Shown here in pieces: positions 14,466 through 22,208 of a DNA stretch of 26,240 nt. The DNA is from Candidatus Gastranaerophilales bacterium (lineage in GTDB: Bacteria > Cyanobacteriota > Vampirovibrionia > Gastranaerophilales > Gastranaerophilaceae), in assembly GCA_947630355.1 (NCBI GenBank), contig CANRHJ010000003.1:1-26240 (forward strand), given 5' to 3'. A program made the position numbers and the translations under genes. Numbering within the stretch: position 1 is the stretch's first letter; every line of letters starts with the position of its first letter. The notes under the pieces were generated by a model. That model had not been told where the DNA came from, ran no database searches, and saw only the letters and a program-made list of their open reading frames with translations.

Positions 14466-15332
14466 ATGAATTATATAGATAAAACAGAAGTACCAACACC
14501 AAAACTTAATGTCAATACTAAAATCAGCAAATGGGACAAATACGAATTTGTTGAAATAAATAAAATGAAATTTATTCGCGGTTACAACTCAGAATCTATT
14601 GGCAATAGTAAATTATTTGAATATAAAATAATAAATACACCAGATATATTATTCAAACTTTTACTATTACATCAAAAATTAAATGTAAAATTTCATCATA
14701 TGCAAAAAAAAATTTCTGACGAGTTATCAGATGATGATATTGAAAATATTCTAAATTTTTGTAAATTATACGGATTACCTTTTTGGGGAAAAAATCCAAC
14801 TGCCAATTTCTGTATAAATCAGGAACATAATAAATCAAAAGATATTGCATTAAATACAATTATTCACCCTATAATTCCATTTGCAAATGAGAATTTTTTT
14901 CATATAGCCTCATTTATACAATGTCTGTACTGGCTGAAAACTGATTTTTTAAGAATTGTTGTCGCAAATAATTGGGAAGATGACATAAATATATTTCATC
15001 TATTAAAAAGTGATGATAAACAACGTATGGCAAATATCCACGCTAGTCAATCCGAAAATAAACAAACCATGTTATTTTTGCCAAATTTGAATCCTTATGT
15101 AACATATTGGGATGATGAAAAAATGTGTCTTGTTCTGAATTGCGAAAATATTATCCATTTTTCTACCTATCAACTTTGTTTATTACAACAAGCGCAAGAT
15201 TACTCAGGAGGATATATTAAAAAGTGTCCTAAATGCAATCAATTATTTGTGGCAGCAAAACCTCAACAGAAGTATTGCAAAAATCCTTGTACTCGACAAG
15301 CGTACTATTCTTTAAAACGAAGAAAAAAATAA
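14466..15332 (+). CDS. Zinc-finger protein, DUF6076/CGNR-like, copy A
   Basis: 288 residues. The body (1-250) is acidic-aromatic and A/T-coded with no recognised domain. The C-terminus has a zinc-binding motif, Cys254, Cys257, Cys271, Cys275 (CPKCNQLF, then KYCKNPCTRQAYYSLKRR), ending in a basic tail. It resembles CGNR and DUF6076 zinc fingers, known for presumed nucleic-acid binding; the exact family is uncertain. GAGG precedes the ATG. It is single and divergent from a phage-like operon. The gene at 22475 has the same architecture and same type of context. Confidence 0.65.
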   Translation: MNYIDKTEVPTPKLNVNTKISKWDKYEFVEINKMKFIRGYNSESIGNSKLFEYKIINTPDILFKLLLLHQKLNVKFHHMQKKISDELSDDDIENILNFCKLYGLPFWGKNPTANFCINQEHNKSKDIALNTIIHPIIPFANENFFHIASFIQCLYWLKTDFLRIVVANNWEDDINIFHLLKSDDKQRMANIHASQSENKQTMLFLPNLNPYVTYWDDEKMCLVLNCENIIHFSTYQLCLLQQAQDYSGGYIKKCPKCNQLFVAAKPQQKYCKNPCTRQAYYSLKRRKK

Positions 15333-15669
15333 TAACCATTGTTTTAACAGATGCCAATATATGCAATTAATTTTTGTATAACTTTTGTCACGCACATCTA
15401 TTTTTATACAACATTACGAGTATTCAAAAATTTTGCAAACCCTTATAAAATAAGCTCGGACAGGTAAAAATGCTATTTCGTCCAGGTCGAAATCCAATAA
15501 TATGATTGGCAGCAGACATAATAATTTGCCCTTTTTGATTTTTGAAACAAATTTTAAACCAGGTCTTTTTGATTTTTCGAAACAGAAAAAGGCACTAAAT
15601 AGCTCCCTGTGGCATTTTTCCTATAGACCCCTAGGGGGGGGTAATATTCATGGCACTAATATAATAAAA
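15333..15669. other. Intergenic region with degenerate repeats
   Basis: No gene seen. CTTTTTGATTTTT occurs twice (15531 and 15575), followed by TATAGACCCCTAGG (15623-15636). This second part resembles a stretch beyond hicA at 16609-16679. TGTCACGCACA (15387-15397) is an inverted match to the CopG gene promoter at 7057. Confidence 0.5.
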
Positions 15670-15698
15670 AAGGAGCCGCGCTATAAAAGCAGCTCCTT
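15670..15698 (-). terminator. Terminator of hicA-hicB
   Basis: AAGGAGC (15670-15676) pairs with GCTCCTT (15692-15698), with further GC pairing inside; on the minus strand it is followed by TTTTTTATTAT. It lies five bases beyond the hicB stop. Confidence 0.75.
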
Positions 15699-15702
15699 AT
15701 AT

Positions 15703-16104
15703 TTATTTCGTTTGTGCTATCGAGAATAAGGCATCTTGTAAAATTTTAGAGAAATTAATATTATTTTTTTCAGCAAAAGTATTGAGCCATGCAGGGATTG
15801 TCAGGTTTTTCCTCACTGCCTTATCACCATACTTTTCAGCATAGCTATCAATGTCAATCAGGATTAAATTTACCATATTTCCTTCCTCTGTTGATACGCT
15901 ATTATATGGAGTTGCATCGGGAATTTTTCTCCCATCCTCTAGCTCTCCCAGAATCCAGCCGCTTGCCGCGTCAATTCCCATTTCAATGGCTTCTTCTAAG
16001 CTGTCTCCTCCAGTCACGCACCCTGGCAGGTCTGGAAACTCCACTACATATCCCCCGCTACCGTCAGAAAATGGTTTTAGTATTGCTGGATATACTAACT
16101 TCAT
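15703..16104 (-). CDS. hicB: HicB-family antitoxin
   Basis: 133 residues. The N-terminal HicB fold has YPAILKPFSDGSGGYVVEFP, DLPGC and SLEEAIEMG (residues 5-45). The C-terminal RHH-like segment (KNLTIPAWLNTFAEKNNINF and a last helix) is the DNA-binding part. It neutralises HicA and represses the operon. It lies 31 bases after the hicA stop, with GGGAGAG ahead of the ATG. Confidence 0.93.
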   Translation of the reverse strand: MKLVYPAILKPFSDGSGGYVVEFPDLPGCVTGGDSLEEAIEMGIDAASGWILGELEDGRKIPDATPYNSVSTEEGNMVNLILIDIDSYAEKYGDKAVRKNLTIPAWLNTFAEKNNINFSKILQDALFSIAQTK

Positions 16105-16135
16105 ATTATTCTCTCCCTTCTTTAATAAGCAAATT

Positions 16136-16318
16136 TTATAGCCCCGCCTGATTCATTATTGATTTTACAATGTCTGGGTGTATATCTTTGCCTGCGTGTT
16201 CAGGCACTGTCACTTTACCAGCTTTTGTTGGGTGCAGGTACTGATGATGTGAGCCTTTTTGCTTTACTTCATACCATCCGTCTTTTTTTAATATTTTATC
16301 AACTTCCCTGAACCTCAT
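16136..16318 (-). CDS. hicA: HicA-family mRNA interferase toxin
   Basis: 60 residues, double-stranded RNA-binding-like fold. The catalytic His is in GSHHQY (His24, or His25), after the GWYEVKQKGS strand, and VTVPEH and DIHPDIVKSIMNQAGL complete the family pattern. Toxin first and antitoxin second is the usual hic order. GGGAGG is nine bases before the ATG. Confidence 0.94.
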   Translation of the reverse strand: MRFREVDKILKKDGWYEVKQKGSHHQYLHPTKAGKVTVPEHAGKDIHPDIVKSIMNQAGL

Positions 16319-16371
16319 TACATTTGCCTCCCAAAATTATTCGCTTCTTCTGTTTTGTTATCTTTAATTAT

Positions 16372-16421
16372 ATTATACTGCGTATTATGCGCATTGTCAA
16401 ATAAATTATGCGTATTATGCG
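16372..16421 (-). promoter_or_regulatory. hicAB promoter with twin operator
   Basis: Minus strand: TTGACA (16395-16400), 17 bases, TATAAT (16372-16377), a consensus promoter. TGCGTATTATGCG occurs at 16379-16391, inside the spacer, and at 16409-16421, upstream of minus-35, exactly 30 bases apart (about three helical turns). It is a good fit for HicB autoregulation. Confidence 0.75.
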
Positions 16422-16429
16422 TATTTTTT

Positions 16430-16687
16430 TAATAAGCGTACTTTATACAAATGAGCCAACTTCCATTTTCACTTTTTAATGAAAAAGTACCGCAACCCTT
16501 TAAAATTACGATACTTTAAATTCACAATATATACTCGCCTTAACACTTTTTCAACGGAAACAGCTTAAACAATTTTTATCATATTTCCAAAGCCTGTATA
16601 AAAACAGCCTTTTTTAATTTTCGAGGCTAGAAAAACCACCAACCACGCCACTGTAAAATTTTCACATAAGACCCCCAGGTATGCCTC
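16430..16687. other. Intergenic region between hic and resolvase
   Basis: About 260 bases with no gene. The right part (16609-16679) resembles 15570-15636, on the other side of hicAB. Confidence 0.45.
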
Positions 16688-17365
16688 TCAATCTGCCTTC
16701 AATTCCCTTTTATATTTATAAAATGTATTCCTTGCAAGCCCTGTCAGTGCCATACATTCCGTATCTGATAAAGGACCGCCAAAGTCTTTACTGTATTTCT
16801 GTATTTGCTTTTTAGCCTCTACAGACTTCTTCGTTATTAGCTTTGTCCCTTGTTTCTGGCCTATCTGCTTGCCATTCAGTCTTGCCGTTTCTATGCCCTC
16901 CCTTGTACGCTGGTGTAAATCCTGCACTTCTTTTTCTGACTGCTCAAATGCAAGCCTTATCTGCTCTTTGGCAAGCTCCATAAGATATTTGTTTACGCCT
17001 TCCAGAATATAATCTACATTTGTTCCCGTCAATGTTATATTATTCTGCAATGCTTTCTTGTATGTGCTTGTGTTGATATGCGGCTCTTTCAGGAATACAA
17101 GTTCTATACCACCATTATAAAGCTTTTCATATAGGCAGAAACCTTCCTCCGCATCTCTGCTCATTCGCGATACACTGTCAAATACTATGGTATCTCCTGA
17201 TTTTACTTTCTTATACAGCTTATTCCATTCAGGTCTGTCCTGTTTTGTTCCTGTATAAACTTCCGTTATAATAACAGCATTATCATATGCAGCCTTTATA
17301 TTTCTAATCTGCCTGTCAATGCTCTGCTGCCTTGTGCTTATTCTGCAATATCCGTACACACACAT
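16688..17365 (-). CDS. Small serine recombinase (resolvase/invertase family)
   Basis: 225 residues from ATG at 17365 (AGAGGTG eight bases ahead); the frame is open to 17473 but that part overlaps the promoter. The N-terminal catalytic domain has YCRISTRQQS with nucleophile Ser10 and Arg8, and DSVSRMSRDAEEG with Arg67 and Arg70, as in Tn3-type resolvases and invertases. The C-terminus has a helix-turn-helix (LSDTECMALTGLARNTFYKY). A basic linker is in between. It lacks the large C-terminal domain of serine integrases. It probably resolves multimers or inverts a segment. Three spaced 34-bp sites lie beside it at 17541-18430. Confidence 0.85.
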   Translation of the reverse strand: MCVYGYCRISTRQQSIDRQIRNIKAAYDNAVIITEVYTGTKQDRPEWNKLYKKVKSGDTIVFDSVSRMSRDAEEGFCLYEKLYNGGIELVFLKEPHINTSTYKKALQNNITLTGTNVDYILEGVNKYLMELAKEQIRLAFEQSEKEVQDLHQRTREGIETARLNGKQIGQKQGTKLITKKSVEAKKQIQKYSKDFGGPLSDTECMALTGLARNTFYKYKRELKAD

Positions 17366-17408
17366 ATATATAGCACCTCTTTCTGTATTTATTCTAACGA
17401 ACGTCTGA

Positions 17409-17489
17409 TTTGATACTAAAATAATACTACTTATTATTGTTGTTGTCAATAACTTTTGATACAATTTTAGCATACATTATTTTTGATAC
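17409..17489 (-). promoter_or_regulatory. Resolvase promoter with three direct repeats
   Basis: Minus strand: TTGACA (17444-17449), 17 bases, TATTAT (17421-17426). The word TTTGATAC is found at 17409-17416, 17455-17462 and 17482-17489, flanking the promoter on both sides. Resolvase genes commonly overlap their own res site, so these may be binding sites of the recombinase or of another repressor. Confidence 0.55.
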
Positions 17490-17540
17490 TATATTATGTG
17501 TATGTAAAGCACTGTCTGGTAGCAGGCGTGATTTTAAAAA

Positions 17541-17574
17541 CTGTAGTTACTGCGTTTTGCTTTTTGATAACTAC
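17541..17574. repeat. 34-bp site (i), at the J-domain gene stop
   Basis: CTGTAGTTACT, 14 bases, GATAACTAC. Inner ends GTAGTTA and TAACTAC are inverted. It overlaps the stop codon of the J-domain gene. The same layout with the same spacing is at 17743 and 18397. Confidence 0.65.
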
Positions 17575-18386
17575 ACTCCCCATTCACTCTTTAACTGATT
17601 AAGTACCTGCATTTCTCTTGATGTGTCTGTGTCAGGATTCGCGTCAGGGTGGAATTTCTTGGAAAGCAGCCTATAAAACTGTTTTAATATGTCCTTATCT
17701 GTTTCAGCACGACTGATTGAACTGCTGCCCTTAAAATATTTACTGTAGTTACTATAAAATTCTTCCTGATAACTACGGCTTTCCTCCTCATATTTGATAC
17801 GGCGCTTATATTCGCTTTTCACCTTTTCCAGATATTCAGGATTTTTCAGCTCTCCAAACACATCATAGCATTTGTCGTATTCGTCCCCGCTGGCTTTATA
17901 TTTGCTCATAAATTTATTCCGTCTGCGGTTGTGTTCGTTAATAATCCCTATATGCTCCTGATGTGTCCTGTATTCTTCTGTTTCCAAAAATTCACTGCGT
18001 ATGCGCTCCGCAAGCAAATCTGTCTTTTCTTCAATAATTTGATACAGCTCCCCTTCGTCTGCCATCAACTCATCCGCTATCTTCTTTATCTTACTGCTAC
18101 AATAGTCATACGCTGAAACCAATCCTTCTGCAAAATCATAATAATTTACTGTACATAAAGCATACTGCTTCTTTTTGACCTTTCCATCTTCCCTGTAGCT
18201 GCTATGTATGCTTATGCGGTATGCTTTCATTATCGGTCTGTCAAATTTTTCTTCACCATAGAAATAATAATAATGCCCCATATCTTCCCCATTAAAAGAC
18301 ATTTGCATATAACTTGATTTTAATTCTTTTGCATATCCGTTTTTATTTGGCTTCTTCGTTTCTATCTCCTGAATAACACAGAACAC
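17571..18386 (-). CDS. J-domain protein
   Basis: 271 residues from GTG at 18386 with GGGAGG five bases ahead. The C-terminal 40 residues are J-domain-like: DILKQFYRLLSKKFHPDANP with the HPD tripeptide at 246-248, which in DnaJ proteins activates Hsp70. It is unusual that the J domain is C-terminal. The rest (1-225) is charged and helical with a strand-rich start (VIQEIETKKPNKNG; YALCTVNYYDFAEGL). It is upstream of a resolvase, after phage-like genes. Phage elements can recruit host DnaK for replication or assembly; that role is inference. It contains or abuts three 34-bp repeats. Confidence 0.65.
   Translation of the reverse strand: MFCVIQEIETKKPNKNGYAKELKSSYMQMSFNGEDMGHYYYFYGEEKFDRPIMKAYRISIHSSYREDGKVKKKQYALCTVNYYDFAEGLVSAYDYCSSKIKKIADELMADEGELYQIIEEKTDLLAERIRSEFLETEEYRTHQEHIGIINEHNRRRNKFMSKYKASGDEYDKCYDVFGELKNPEYLEKVKSEYKRRIKYEEESRSYQEEFYSNYSKYFKGSSSISRAETDKDILKQFYRLLSKKFHPDANPDTDTSREMQVLNQLKSEWGV
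17743..17776. repeat. 34-bp site (ii), inside the J-domain gene
   Basis: CTGTAGTTACT, 14 bases, GATAACTAC, identical in both arms to site (i). It lies in the coding sequence for about residues 204-215. Confidence 0.65.
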
Positions 18387-18396
18387 AAGCGCCTCC

Positions 18397-18430
18397 CTGT
18401 AGTTACTACATTTATATTTATGATAACCAC
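18397..18430. repeat. 34-bp site (iii), upstream of the J-domain gene
   Basis: CTGTAGTTACT, 14 bases, GATAACCAC (one change from the others). It lies just before the ribosome site of the J-domain gene and includes the palindrome TGTAGTTACTACA (18398-18410). Confidence 0.65.
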
Positions 18431-18461
18431 ATTATATCATAATTACTTATGCCATAACCTA

Positions 18462-18755
18462 TTATGAAATACAAACATTTCCGCCTGTTTCGGTAACAGG
18501 GCAGAACTGCGGAGGAGTATGTCCGATTAGCATAACACTATAGGAATTTTTGTTTGTCCGTATAACCTGCAGATCGATAAATTCTCCTTTTTTGTATTCT
18601 AGTGGCGCAGACACTTTAATTTTATCGGTCTTGTCACTGTTTGGCCACAACTGGACAATTAAATCATTCTCAATAATATCCAGTATTTTATGTGTTGTCA
18701 CAGAATTAATATGTCTTGAAAGTGTTGTTTTTTGAATCTCTTTATATTGCTGCAT
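18462..18755 (-). CDS. Hypothetical small protein
   Basis: 97 residues, soluble. The pattern IENDLIVQLWPNSDKTDKIK and FIDLQVIRTNKNSYSVMLIG suggests a small strand-rich fold; SRHINSVTTHKILDII at the start may be helical. GAGAGG precedes the ATG. It lies in the satellite-like operon between the terminase-like gene and the J-domain gene. Family not recognised. Confidence 0.55.
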   Translation of the reverse strand: MQQYKEIQKTTLSRHINSVTTHKILDIIENDLIVQLWPNSDKTDKIKVSAPLEYKKGEFIDLQVIRTNKNSYSVMLIGHTPPQFCPVTETGGNVCIS

Positions 18756-18853
18756 AACGTTTTTTTACCTCTCTTTCATAGAAATAATTCAATAACCTTT
18801 GATTTTCCAAGCTATAAATGACTTTAAATTCGTTTAATAGCTGCCACTCTTTA

Positions 18854-19480
18854 TTAGTTTTGGTATATGTTTGGCTTTAAAAGTTCATTGTTTTGTGCCT
18901 CAATTGTTTCTTGTGTCAAATTTTCATCGGTAGTAAGCAATTCTCTTTTGGGTTCATCCTCCAATAATCTTGCCTGGATTTCTTTCATAGTGAGTTCCTT
19001 ATGTCCCACCTCTTTAGGCTCTACTTCAAGTTTAAATTCAGACGTATTTTTGTAAGAATGATTATTCGCCAAGTCAAAAACCGCAATCATAGGCTGTATT
19101 TGTCCATGAAAAGCAGCCTCTTTCTTCGCCGCGCAAATTCCACCTTTGATTAGCCCTATAAACTGTTTCCATGGCTCTCCCCTCGTTCGCTCATAGTTAC
19201 ATATTGTAGAGCGAACTATTCCAAGGAAAGTACACCAGCCTTCAATATCTATCATAACTTTCTTTTCAATTCCACTTTCATTAATTCTTTGCACATACTC
19301 TAAATAATCAATGGTGGCTTTCTTAAATTCTTCAAACCCTTGCCTCGTTTCTGGAAATGTCGCTGGTCGGCCAGCTTTTATTGTTTCCAGTAGAATATTT
19401 GTAACTGCTGCCACATTGTCGCTGTCTGTCAAATCAGGCGCATATCCTTTACGCTTGTAGTTCTTTTCTTTGATTTCCAA
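18854..19480 (-). CDS. Terminase small subunit-like protein
   Basis: 208 residues from TTG at 19480 with GAGGTG six bases before it. GRPATFPETRQGFEEFKKAT, then a region with CTFLGIVRSTICNYE (a DNA-binding helix-turn-helix in the family) and a helix ending MIAVFDLANNHSY match, from memory, the P22 gp3-like DNA-packaging small subunits. The C-terminal 45 residues are acidic. It would recognise the packaging site, but no large terminase is nearby. An orphan small terminase is typical of phage satellites, which redirect a helper phage's packaging. The call is from pattern memory only. Confidence 0.6.
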   Translation of the reverse strand: MEIKEKNYKRKGYAPDLTDSDNVAAVTNILLETIKAGRPATFPETRQGFEEFKKATIDYLEYVQRINESGIEKKVMIDIEGWCTFLGIVRSTICNYERTRGEPWKQFIGLIKGGICAAKKEAAFHGQIQPMIAVFDLANNHSYKNTSEFKLEVEPKEVGHKELTMKEIQARLLEDEPKRELLTTDENLTQETIEAQNNELLKPNIYQN

Positions 19481-19611
19481 TAGTCACACCTCTTTCTTTG
19501 AATTATTTTACAAATCCGTAATCTAAGGTTTGCAATTTTGCAATATACATTCTTTTTTTCGTGTATAAATATTCGTTGTACTTAATTTTAAATTGCTATC
19601 CCGCACCCCCT

Positions 19612-19830
19612 TCAATTAAATTCCTCCATATAGTCTAACAGCAATGCCGCCTCTGTCCTTGATAGCCCAACTTCATCAAATGGCACTCCGTCGGCACTTT
19701 GAACTTTGACGTTTAAGGTTATTCCCTCGTCATTCCTGCTCAACGTAATCTCTTTCGTGTAAAGTGCGCCACCTGACTTTGTTGCCCCACAACAAATTTC
19801 ACTGATTTTAAAATCCTGTTTCCCGTTCAT
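19612..19830 (-). CDS. Small PC4-like protein
   Basis: 72 residues. The pattern FKISEICCGATKSG, YTKEITLSRNDEGITLNVKV and LSRTEAALLLDYMEEF parallels the PC4-like neighbour at 19951 (strand-turn-strand, then a final helix), suggesting a diverged paralogue. It lacks the typical SWNGG stretch. Single-stranded DNA binding is only a suggestion. AAAGGAAAA lies ahead of the ATG. Confidence 0.5.
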   Translation of the reverse strand: MNGKQDFKISEICCGATKSGGALYTKEITLSRNDEGITLNVKVQSADGVPFDEVGLSRTEAALLLDYMEEFN

Positions 19831-19950
19831 ACTTCTTTTTCCTTTCTACCACAATGTTTTTTGTGAGAGCTAACCTTTTACGGCATATCTTTTTTCTCAC
19901 ATTTATATATGCAATATCAGTGAAATTTTTTTATAAAATACTGTATGTTT

Positions 19951-20208
19951 TTACTCCTGGTCCGCAACCTCCACTTCATTATCTAACATTTCAAGCTTTT
20001 CAAGCACCGCCCTCAAAGCCTTTGCCTCATCAACGGTCAGTGATATGCCTTTTAGTGGTATTTTATCGCCGTCCTGCTGCTTCCAAGTTCTCAAATCAAG
20101 CTGTGGTTTTCCCCCATTCCAGCTCACAATCGTTAATTCTTTTGAATATTTTCCTGCTTTGGAAAGCATTCCTATCTCTTGTTTAATTTCAAATGTAAAT
20201 TTACCCAT
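19951..20208 (-). CDS. PC4/YdbC-like single-stranded DNA-binding protein
   Basis: 85 residues. FEIKQEIGMLSKAGKYSKEL, TIVSWNGGKPQLDLRTW and a final helix (VDEAKALRAVLEKLEML) match the PC4-like YdbC family of Firmicutes, which bind single-stranded DNA as dimers. It follows the primase gene and its terminator, which fits a role in element replication or its regulation. AGGAAGGAC precedes the ATG. Confidence 0.75.
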   Translation of the reverse strand: MGKFTFEIKQEIGMLSKAGKYSKELTIVSWNGGKPQLDLRTWKQQDGDKIPLKGISLTVDEAKALRAVLEKLEMLDNEVEVADQE

Positions 20209-20287
20209 GTCCTTCCTCGCTTTCTCTTAAAAATAAAGTTCTTCATTAAAAACTATAAGTTTGTCATTATATTGGAGAGAGAAAAGT

Positions 20288-20328
20288 GGGAACGTTATAC
20301 CGAATATCTCCATAACGTTCCCCTTTTC
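20288..20328 (-). terminator. Inverted repeat after primase gene
   Basis: GGGAACGTTAT (20288-20298) pairs perfectly with ATAACGTTCCC (20312-20322); the pairing goes on through GAAAAG and CTTTTC with one unpaired base. It lies within ten bases of the primase stop. The same arm also occurs in the primase coding sequence at 21587-21603, so it may be more than a terminator. Confidence 0.6.
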
Positions 20329-20330
20329 TT

Positions 20331-22208
20331 TCAGTCAACATTCTCTACTATAATCAAGGGGTAACCATTACTGATTATTTTGTATTGTTCTTTAATCGCT
20401 TTATTTGCCCGAATTTTCTTTAATCCGTAGCTGTCAAGTATTTCATTTATACTTCGCTTTAGCTGTATATCCGCCATTTTATAGCCTGTTCTGCTGCCAG
20501 CTTCATTTATTACATTTGCCTCTGTTGTATATCCTAATTTTTGTATCTGCTCCAAAACAATACCAGATAAAAGCAGTGTCATTTCATTAGATTTCCTTGT
20601 TGTGGTGCGTTGCATTTCTTTTCCTGCCTTTGTGGTAAATGTGGCGGTTTGGGGGTATAACTTTTTTGCCATTGCTGCCCCTTCGTTTCGAAAAAACAAT
20701 TCATAAGAAATGCCATTCAAACGATAATTCTGATTCTTCCAGCGTTTACCCTGTGCTTCTATAAACTGTGTCCGCCGATAAACCCATGAGGGTATTCTAT
20801 AGAAGTTCGTATGACAATGTTTTTCACCTGTCCGCTTTGCATTTGCTCGGTTTAATAAACGCTGTGGTATCTCGCTATCTGGTACAATTTCAAGCATTCC
20901 ATGGTAAATAAGCATCTTCACATATTTGCTCACCTTATCAATGCTACTTTTTCCTGCCGCTTTCGCTAATTGTCTAATAGACATAGTAAAGATTATGTTC
21001 TGTTCACTGTTTTCTATTGGTTCAGGAAAGATATTGTTTCTTGCTATGTTCAAAGTTTGCAAATATATCAGCGTGGCGTTTCTTGTGGTCTTAGCGGCAG
21101 TGGGGCATATCTCAGAAAAACTATTCCCAGCCGCAGAAGTCATACAAGAAATTATGCTGTCAATGTTTGCTGTTTGTTCTTTGCTCCATGCCGTTTCTTT
21201 TACCTTCAAATTATAGATAGCTTTGATAAACTCAAAAGCTCGATATTCACTTCTTGCATCTTGCAATGCTTCTATAATTTGCTTTACATTCATATTCACA
21301 TCGCAATTTGTGCTATTGCATTTATACCGTTGGTTTCCGTACTTATCCCGAAAAATGCTTGCACTTGGGTGCTCATCAGCATGGAATATACAACAAAATG
21401 ATTTTGGGGTATCTATCTCCAACAGTTCCGCAATATCCAGTTCAGAATAAACATATTTCAAAAAATCTTCTGAATTGTCAAAAATCCTTGTTTTTCTGCT
21501 ACCTAAACGATTCTTTAATTCTTCAATGTTTCCCATTCTTATTAAGTCAATATTGCTGATAGAATGGGCTTTTTTCGGTTTATCGTATAACGTTCCCCTT
21601 TTCCTCTGCTCCATTTTCTTGCTAGGGGCTTTTATTTTTGGCGTTTTCGGCAACAGTGGCATAATTTTTTCAATACTGTTTATTTTTTCCGTATTCGTCA
21701 AAATAGAAGGCTTGTCCGTTCCGAAAAATAGCCTCGCTGGATTCCTGCATTTACTATCTGCTGCCGCTCCGAAAATATTTGTCACATAATCTGCCACCTG
21801 ATGTCTCAGCTCCAGATTAGTAATTGGCATATCCAACAAAAATAAAATTCTGAATTTCCGTAATGCTGGACTGTCTGAAAATGTCGGATATATGAAGTTT
21901 GCTGTCAATCCTGCTGCCCTTGCCTTTTCTACGGCTTGTTCTGGCGTCAGACGGCTACTTTCTGGTATCGGTTCTTTACCTTTGGCATTGTCAATGTCCA
22001 CAGCGAAAATTTGTTGTGAAATAAAGCCTGAGTCCGAATTTCCCCTTATGGCTGCCGCCCTGAAACTTCCTCCAGAACATATGACATTAAAAAGCTCCAG
22101 TGCTTCTATCTCTTGTGGTTTTTCAAGATTGCATTGTATTTTTCTGACCTGTTCTGGATTTGGTTTTGCCCTGTATTTCGTTCTGTCCATGTTGCAAACC
22201 ATTTTCAT
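20331..22208 (-). CDS. Primase/replication protein (AEP-like plus CHC2-like zinc finger)
   Basis: 625 residues from ATG at 22208 (AAGGAAG ten bases ahead; a GTG at 22217 is too close). Residues about 68-170 look like an archaeo-eukaryotic-type primase core: FAVDIDN with Asp71 and Asp73, KFRILFLLD, and CRNPARLFFGTDKP with Arg159. Then comes a CHC2/DnaG-type zinc finger at 273-302: Cys273, His276, Cys297, Cys302 (CIFHADEHPS, YKCNSTNC). The C-terminal half is helical, with a possible winged helix at about 410-450 (IRQLAKAAGKSSIDKVSKYV). No helicase Walker motif is seen. It is the main replication gene of the satellite-like block, homologous in kind to plasmid and satellite primases. Confidence 0.75.
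   Translation of the reverse strand: MKMVCNMDRTKYRAKPNPEQVRKIQCNLEKPQEIEALELFNVICSGGSFRAAAIRGNSDSGFISQQIFAVDIDNAKGKEPIPESSRLTPEQAVEKARAAGLTANFIYPTFSDSPALRKFRILFLLDMPITNLELRHQVADYVTNIFGAAADSKCRNPARLFFGTDKPSILTNTEKINSIEKIMPLLPKTPKIKAPSKKMEQRKRGTLYDKPKKAHSISNIDLIRMGNIEELKNRLGSRKTRIFDNSEDFLKYVYSELDIAELLEIDTPKSFCCIFHADEHPSASIFRDKYGNQRYKCNSTNCDVNMNVKQIIEALQDARSEYRAFEFIKAIYNLKVKETAWSKEQTANIDSIISCMTSAAGNSFSEICPTAAKTTRNATLIYLQTLNIARNNIFPEPIENSEQNIIFTMSIRQLAKAAGKSSIDKVSKYVKMLIYHGMLEIVPDSEIPQRLLNRANAKRTGEKHCHTNFYRIPSWVYRRTQFIEAQGKRWKNQNYRLNGISYELFFRNEGAAMAKKLYPQTATFTTKAGKEMQRTTTRKSNEMTLLLSGIVLEQIQKLGYTTEANVINEAGSRTGYKMADIQLKRSINEILDSYGLKKIRANKAIKEQYKIISNGYPLIIVENVD
21587..21603 (-). repeat. Primase-internal copy of the terminator arm
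   Basis: ATAACGTTCCCCTTTTC matches 20312-20328 exactly for 17 bases, and the inverse of 20282-20298 apart from one extra T. Here it codes for part of RKRGTLY (about residues 202-208). Confidence 0.6.

Noticed and set aside
14466..15332. Transposase or insertion sequence
   Set aside because: No DDE or HUH motifs, no terminal inverted repeats; the zinc knuckle and divergent promoter fit a regulator-like gene better.
16688..17365. Large serine integrase of a complete prophage
   Set aside because: Only 225 residues, with catalytic domain and one helix-turn-helix; it lacks the zinc ribbon and coiled-coil domains of large integrases.
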